A DNA stretch of 64,000 bases from contig BSBK01002802.1 of assembly GCA_027943335.1 (NCBI GenBank), forward strand, positions 186,001 through 250,000, read 5' to 3'. The translations under genes were made by a program, and so were the position numbers. Numbering within the stretch: position 1 is the stretch's first letter; every line of letters starts with the position of its first letter. Of this stretch, positions 58,339-64,000 are shown in pieces. A model generated the notes under the pieces. It did no database searches. It saw nothing but the letters and a program-made list of their open reading frames with translations, and was not told the DNA's origin. The stretch is from Chamaecyparis obtusa. Its lineage: Eukaryota > Streptophyta > Pinopsida > Cupressales > Cupressaceae.

Positions 58339-61300
58339 ATGACAAAGCCAGATGAGACTTCACATATCTGGAATTGGAGAATCTGCTATACATTTACTGG
58401 ACAATGGCTACTTACAATTGACTGTTGGTCCTTTGACTCTTGATCAGTTGAGAGACCATCATGAACAAACCATTACTATGATAGAGATTGATGCTGCTCT
58501 ATCTAATGCTGAATTTGAGGATGTAGAGGATTGAAATACAACGAAGGAAATGCAGGATAAAATTACTCTAGTTTATGGTGGTGATGTGAATGTGATGAGA
58601 GCCAGAATATAAATCTTGAGAGGTAGATTTGATGACATGATGATGAAGGAAGGAGAGAATATTATAGAATACACAAACTGAATCAAAGAGGTAGTTAATG
58701 TTATTCGAGGAGCTGGTGGTATTATTTTTGAGGATACAGTGGTAAGTAAGATACTGAGAACCTTGTTGCCTGTTTATGCAATCAATATATCTGCTATTCA
58801 TGAACTGAGGTCTACACCTAATAGAACTCTTACTCTTGCTAGTCTGATTGGAAAGTTAACAACTTTTGAACTGAATAATTTTGACAATAGTGTCATATCG
58901 AGTGTTGAGTATACTTTTATGTCTTCTCTTAAGATTGGTAAATCTAGCAGTAAGCATAATATAAGGAATGAAAGTGATAGTAATACTGATGATGAGCTTG
59001 AAGCACTTATGGCCTGGAGACTGCAGAAAGGTAAAGGTAGATATAAGTGAAAGTTACTAATAGCTTGTTTTAATTATAAAGAGGTTGGCCATATTGCTAC
59101 TAGATGTCCTAATAGAAAAGAGGATGATAAAGATAGAGACCGATCTGGCGATGGGAAGTATGGAAGAAGAAACAATAGAGGCTACCGAAACTACAACAGA
59201 GACAACTGAGATCACAAAGATAAGGGAAAAAAGGCATGTTACCTTTCTGAAGAAGATGACTTCGACACTGACACTGATGATGATATTGAGGTGGTGTTTG
59301 TTGCAATGAAAGATGACTCAAAAGAGGAGGAAAGGTATGTAGAAACATCACAAATTTCAAAAGTTAGTAAGAATGATACTTGGATCATTGATAGTGGCTA
59401 TACACATCACATGACTGGTGATGAAGATAAGTTTGATCATCTTGAGCATTATAATGGAGGTTCAGTGAACATGGGAAATGACACACCTTGCATGGTTAAA
59501 GGAAAATGATCTATTTTATTGAATGATAAAATTAGATGTGATAATGCATACTAGGTAAAAGTACTTAATTACAATTTGTTGAGTGTAGCACAGCTGAATA
59601 ACTTAGGTCACCGAGTTGCATTTGAAAGCAATAAGATAAAAATCTATGATGAAAATGGAAAGCTTGTCAGAATAGGTGGACAATCAAAAGGTAATTTATT
59701 TTATCTTGGCAATGCTGAGACTTCTTGTTTACTGGTGAAAAATGAAGATGCATGGTTATGGCATAAGAGGTTATGTCATGTAAATTTTGATAACAGGATT
59801 AAGATCAGTAGAAAGAGAAAAGTTAGAAGATTGCCTAGTCTAACCAAACCTGATCATGTTATGTGCCATCAATGTTAGAAAGAAAAGATGACAAAATCTA
59901 GTTTTAAAAGTAAGGATTATTCATCTAAAGAAATTTTGGAGTTGGTTCACACCGACTTATGTGGTCCCATGAGAACTCAAAGATAATATGATGATGGATA
60001 CTTTATTTTGTTTGTTGATGACTATACTAGATTGATGACAGTTATGTTCTTGAAAGAAAAATCTAAGGCATTCAAACTGTTTAAATGGTATAAGGCTAAA
60101 GTTGAAAAAGAAACTAGAAAATGATTGAAATGCTTAAAGTCTGATAGAGGAGGTGAGTTTGTTTTTGATGAATTCACTAACTTCTGTAATGAGCATGGTA
60201 TAAAAGGTAGGTTTCTGCACCTAGAACATTGCAGCAGAATGGAATTGCTGAAAGGAGAAACCGATCCATTGTTGATTGTGCTAGAACATTGATGATTGAG
60301 GAAAATGTTGCACATATGTAATGGAGAGGTAGTTAGCACAACAATATATGTCCTGAACTAAGCTCAACTAAAGAAAGACACAAAAGAGACACCTTACGAG
60401 TTATGGTTTAGATACACACCAAGTGTAAGTTATTTTAGAATCTTTGGTAGCAAGTGTTATATTCTAAAAGATGATAGGAATGGTAAATTTGACTCTAAAG
60501 GTGATGAAGAAATATTCTTGGGATATTCTACTAAGAGTAAAGCTTAAAAATGTTTGAATAAGGTTACTAATAAGATGATAGAAAGTGCTAATGTTAGAGT
60601 TGATAAGTTTGCTGAAAAGAATGATGAATAAAGCATGAAGGAGCCAAAAGATTATGGTAGGTTTACTTATGTTGAAGATCCAGATTATCTACCAAAGCCA
60701 CAGGATGAGTCTATCGAGCATTAGGAAAATGCTATCGAGAATCAACACATGCAAACCGAGAATCAGGAAGAAGCTACCAAGCAGGAAAATGTACCTGAAC
60801 CGAATGATGATCTGAAGTAAGTTAAGACAAAACACATGCTTGGTTTGTGAGTTTGAACCTAAGAATGTTAGGGATGCACTTGAAAATGAGGAATGGATCA
60901 ATGCTATGAATGAGAAAATTGAACAAATTGAGAAGAATAAAACATGGAATTTAGTGCCTAGACCGACAAATAAAAATGTTATTGGTACTAAGTGGATTTT
61001 TAGGAATAAGATGAATGAAAATGGAGAGGTCACTAGGAATAAGGCAAGACTTGTTTGCAAGAGATATGCACAAGAAGAAGGTATTGATTATGGTGAAACC
61101 TTTGCACCGGTTGCTAGACTGGAAGGAGTTCACATATTACTTGCTTATGCTGCACATAAGGGATTTAAGGTATATCAAATGGATGTGAAATCAGTGTTTT
61201 TGAATGGAATTCTTGAGGAGGAGGTCTACATAGAACAACCGAAAGCTAGGGTTTGTTGATTAGAATCAGAAATACATGGTATGTAGATTGCACAAAGCCT

Positions 61301-62396
61301 TGTATGGATTGAAGCAAGCACCGAGGGCATGGTATGAAAGACTACATGCTTATCTTATAAGTATTGGTTTTGTAAGAACTAGTGAAAATAATAACTTGTA
61401 CATGAAAGGAGGATCTGATGATAACATTTTGATTGCTGAGATATTTGTTGATGATATAATCTTTGGTGGACAAAATCTAATTTGCAAATTTTTTTCTGAT
61501 GACATGAGAAAGGAATTTGAGATGTCTATTTTTGGAGAGATTAAATTCTTTCTAGGTTTGCAGGTTATACAATAGAAAGATTGGATTTTCATCACACAAT
61601 CAAAATACATTAAAGAAGTATTGAAAACTTTTGGCATGGAAGATGTTAAACCAGTGGGTACATCGATGGTAACTGGTTGTAAATTGAAAAAGATGATGAA
61701 TATGGAGAAGCAAATTAGACTCTGTACTGATCTATGATTGGTAAACTGATGTATGTTGTACATAGTAGGCCTGATATTGCACATGTAGTGGAGATTGTGG
61801 CTAGATTTTCTGTTAATCCTAAAGATTCACATATGGTTGCAGTGAAAAGAATCTTGAGATACTTGAAGAAAATAGAAGACTATGGATTATGGTATACATT
61901 TGAAGGCAAATTTGAACTTAGAGTTTATACCGATGCAGATTGGGCTGGAAACATAGATAACCGAAAGAGCAAAATTGGTGGAGCATTCTTTTTAGGGGAA
62001 AGCCTTGCGACTTGGATTAGCAAGAAACAAGCATGCATTTCTCAGTCTATTGCTGAAGCAGAGTATGTTGCTACTATTGCAAATTGTTCAAATATAGCTT
62101 GGACTAGACAAGTGTTGGAAGGAATGAATGAGGTAATCAATGACCCAGTGATTATATATTATGAAAACACTAGTGCTATAAATATTTCTAAGAATCCTAT
62201 GATGCATTCAAAGAGAAAGCATATATCCATTAAGTATCACTACTTGAGGGAACAAGTTCAAGAGAAGCAGGTGAAACTAGAATTTGTAACATCTAAGGAA
62301 CAACTTGCTGATATCTTTACTAAACCATTACTCAAGGACACATTTGAATATTTGAGGACTAGACTTGGGGTTTGTCCCCTGTCTACTAGTCACTGA
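58339..62396 (+). pseudogene. Copia gag-pol polyprotein remnant
   Basis: Domains follow copia order. Gag core runs about 58352-59050. The zinc knuckle CFNYKEVGHIATRC (about 59070) has its second Cys replaced by Tyr. Protease WIIDSGYTHHMTG (about 59382-59420) has Tyr where copia normally has Cys. Pre-integrase LWHKRLCHV (about 59755) is followed by integrase pieces with HTDLCGPM, FVDDYTR and DRGGEF (59945-60180). RT follows with [18 protein letters not shown] and [12 protein letters not shown] (60960-61215), then LYGLKQAPRAWY and the catalytic FVDDIIFGG (about 61444-61470). RNase H has YTDADWAGN and the ending SKEQLADIFTKPL (61925-62330). Many TAG, TGA and frameshift lesions break it; the last 220 codons (61734-62396) are open. 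Integrase before RT confirms Ty1/copia. Confidence 0.9.
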
Positions 62397-62447
62397 GGTG
62401 ATTTATTAGAAGATCATTCATGTTGATGCACATAGTTCACACTTTAA

Positions 62448-63407
62448 GGGTAAAAGCACAAAGCTGTGTCATGTTTCAGGACAACTTATCAGCATAGCTG
62501 AATTTGAGTATTTCTAACTAAAATTATTTTTTGTCAAACATATGGTCTAGCTAGATTCATTCTAGCTAAGTTAGATAAGTTCTTCACCTTTTCCAATTGG
62601 AAATATCTATTAAATGCATGTTTTATAACAATTACTAAAGAAATAATATTATTTCAGAAAAGCGATGTTTCAATAACTCTTACTCTTTTTAATGATATTT
62701 TTTTACAAATATAAAAATACCCTTTTTTAGAGCATAGAGTCAAGATTATCATCATATATTTTTTATAGTATTTTAATTAGATCTAATATATTATAATTTC
62801 AAAATACTGCAAGTAGGTATTTTAAAATTTGAGAACAAGATGCTTGAAAAATAGAAAAAAATAGTAAAGCTTATCAAAAAAATTGAAAATTTATATTTAA
62901 CACTAGAGGAGAGAGTTATCTTCAAGAGTGTGTAATTTATTTTTTGAATGGTGTAGATTTGATAGGGGAAATTTGACGCGAGATGAAAACTGTCGATTTC
63001 AAGTATGTTCGACTTTGAGTAGTTATAACAAAGAAAATATACATTGAAAACTAATTTTTCTTCTTTTTTGCACTAGCTATACATTTTATCTATGACATAT
63101 TTTGAAATCAAAGGAAAAAAAGATTATTTGCATATACTTTTTTGGTGCGAACAAGACCCTCATTTTTTAGCATTTTTCAGCAAGTAAAAAATGGACTTAA
63201 AAAATTTAAAATCTATGTGAATTCTTGTTCAAATTTTTTTAAAAAAATTATAGCCATAAACGTCATCCACTTTTACACATTTCATTAGTTTACATCATCT
63301 CCAAATTTTAAACATAAATGCCATTTTTATGTTGTTAAAGGTAAAATTTTTGTGTGTTGTTGACCTTTTCCTTTATAAAAGTGTGACACAGCTTTGTACT
63401 TTTACCC
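62448..63407. mobile_element. 960-bp non-autonomous DNA element flanked by TTAA
   Basis: The termini are 24-bp inverted repeats with one mismatch. The left begins GGGTAAAAGCACAAAG and runs to GTGTCA (62448-62471). The right (63384-63407) is its reverse complement with T for C at base 10. Both ends abut TTAA (62444-62447 and 63408-63411). The inside is AT-rich, has no long frame and shows no symmetry beyond the ends. It sits between the copia stop codon and polypurine tract. TTAA target duplication is the hallmark of piggyBac-type elements, which are rare or unreported in plants; the superfamily is therefore open. Confidence 0.65.
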
Positions 63408-63869
63408 TTAAATTTTGTCTAAGGTTGTCAAAGATTGTAGAAGCTGGAACAAAAATTTGTTTATTTGTACACTGAAGGTACCTGACAGATAGACTAATAT
63501 GAACCAAACAAAAAAGAATTACTTGGCTATTGTAGAGTTGTTTGTATATTTTCTTTGGCATTGTTGTCAAAGGGACAAAAGGTCAGTGAAAATATGGAGA
63601 AAGGTTACATATGAAGATAAAATTAGTTATTGAGAACATAGAGAAAGGGAGAGACTTGAATATTTGTTGCTGAGAACAAAGGGAATCTGAGAATTGAAAA
63701 GATCAAATCTGCAAGGAGAGTCTGCACTTGTAATGCTGTTATGTTTTGTAGTGATTAAACATATTAAATTTGAGCTTACCGAGCTACAACATTTACTTAC
63801 ATAGTTGTAGGATACATGTTTGGTATGTGTATGGCATATTTTCATATTGCTTGTCTTGCCATCAATGCC

Positions 63870-63880
63870 AAAGGGAGCGA
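63870..63880 (+). other. Copia polypurine tract
   Basis: AAAGGGAGCGA, two bases before the 3' LTR start (TGATAAACTAC), preceded by AATGCC. This resembles the usual copia tract (CCAAAGGGGGAGA before TG). One C interrupts it. Confidence 0.75.
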
Positions 63881-63881
63881 T

Positions 63882-64000
63882 TGATAAACTACAACTGATT
63901 GAATATCTGAATGAACTGAAGGAACAATGATTAGAGATCACTAAGCTACTGAAATGATACGTAAGATGATTAAATCAATCAATATGTTGTCATTGATGTC
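63882..64000 (+). repeat. Copia 3' LTR, first 119 bp
   Basis: It aligns with 35606-35724 with about nine substitutions (7-8 percent) and no gaps, and runs off the window end. Confidence 0.9.

Larger units (their letters stand above)
35606..64000 (+). mobile_element. Ty1/copia LTR retrotransposon, interrupted, 3' end beyond the window
   Basis: The 5' LTR starts at 35606 (TGATGAACTACAATTG), is split by the Tat-like element at 36982-58077, and ends at 58225. The primer-binding site, gag-pol (58339-62396), a polypurine tract and the start of the 3' LTR at 63882 follow. The first 119 bp of the two LTRs differ at about 9 positions. It is inserted into the 3' LTR of gypsy-1; the 5 bases before it are TCATG, and the matching target copy would lie beyond the window. 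Without the nested DNA, about 7.3 kb of it is in the window. Confidence 0.9.

Overview
This 64 kb window is nuclear DNA from a plant, most likely a seed plant with a large genome. It is AT-rich and holds only two genes that look intact, both with plant-type introns; almost everything else recognisable is transposable-element DNA. A conifer or other gymnosperm would fit the density and age spread of the elements, but nothing seen here proves it. There are no bacterial genes, CRISPR arrays, rRNA genes or convincing tRNA genes.

Left third (1-21 kb). A decayed transposon-like gene with an internal 51-bp repeat lies at 2.8-4.4 kb (minus). A complete two-exon A-type cytochrome P450 is on the minus strand at 8.08-11.24 kb. 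Its intron carries a 565-bp MITE-like element, and inverted copies of a second small element family sit on either side of the gene. Diverged tandem repeats follow at 11.9-13.1 kb, then a copia RNase H relic (15.0-15.3 kb), a 1.4 kb PIF/Harbinger-like non-autonomous element with a GC-rich core (15.9-17.3 kb) and a Ty3/gypsy RT relic (17.4-18.1 kb). A four-exon universal-stress-protein (USP) family gene lies at 18.37-19.89 kb (minus) and reads cleanly through all three splice junctions. A LINE-type zinc-finger relic lies just upstream of it.

Middle (21-31 kb). There is a six-unit tandem array of about 200 bp per unit (22.3-23.5 kb), a minus-strand gypsy integrase relic (23.8-24.9 kb), a LINE endonuclease relic (25.8-26.3 kb), and AT-rich DNA with several short tandem duplications and a (TATCAA)n microsatellite.

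Right half (31-64 kb). This is a four-level nest of LTR retrotransposons. Gypsy-1, a chromodomain Ty3/gypsy element on the plus strand, starts at 30943. Its 3' LTR is cut at 35605 by a Ty1/copia element on the plus strand that runs from 35606 past the window end. The copia 5' LTR is interrupted by a 21 kb Tat/Ogre-like Ty3/gypsy element on the minus strand (36982-58077, 1026-bp LTRs). The gag gene of that element is interrupted by gypsy-2 (46292-52646, plus strand, 854-bp LTRs), a sister copy of gypsy-1. The Tat-like element has protease, RT, RNase H, a probable second RNase H and integrase. It also has an antisense ORF next to its 3' LTR and two clusters of a short GTGATACT-type motif in its leader. 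A 960-bp element with TTAA at both ends lies in the copia 3' region.

The main points of interest are these. Gypsy-1 and gypsy-2 share four nonsense codons and the same loss of the integrase catalytic glutamate, which suggests a defective lineage moved in trans. The LTRs of the innermost element are more diverged than those of its host element. The antisense ORF, the motif arrays and the TTAA-flanked element also merit a check.
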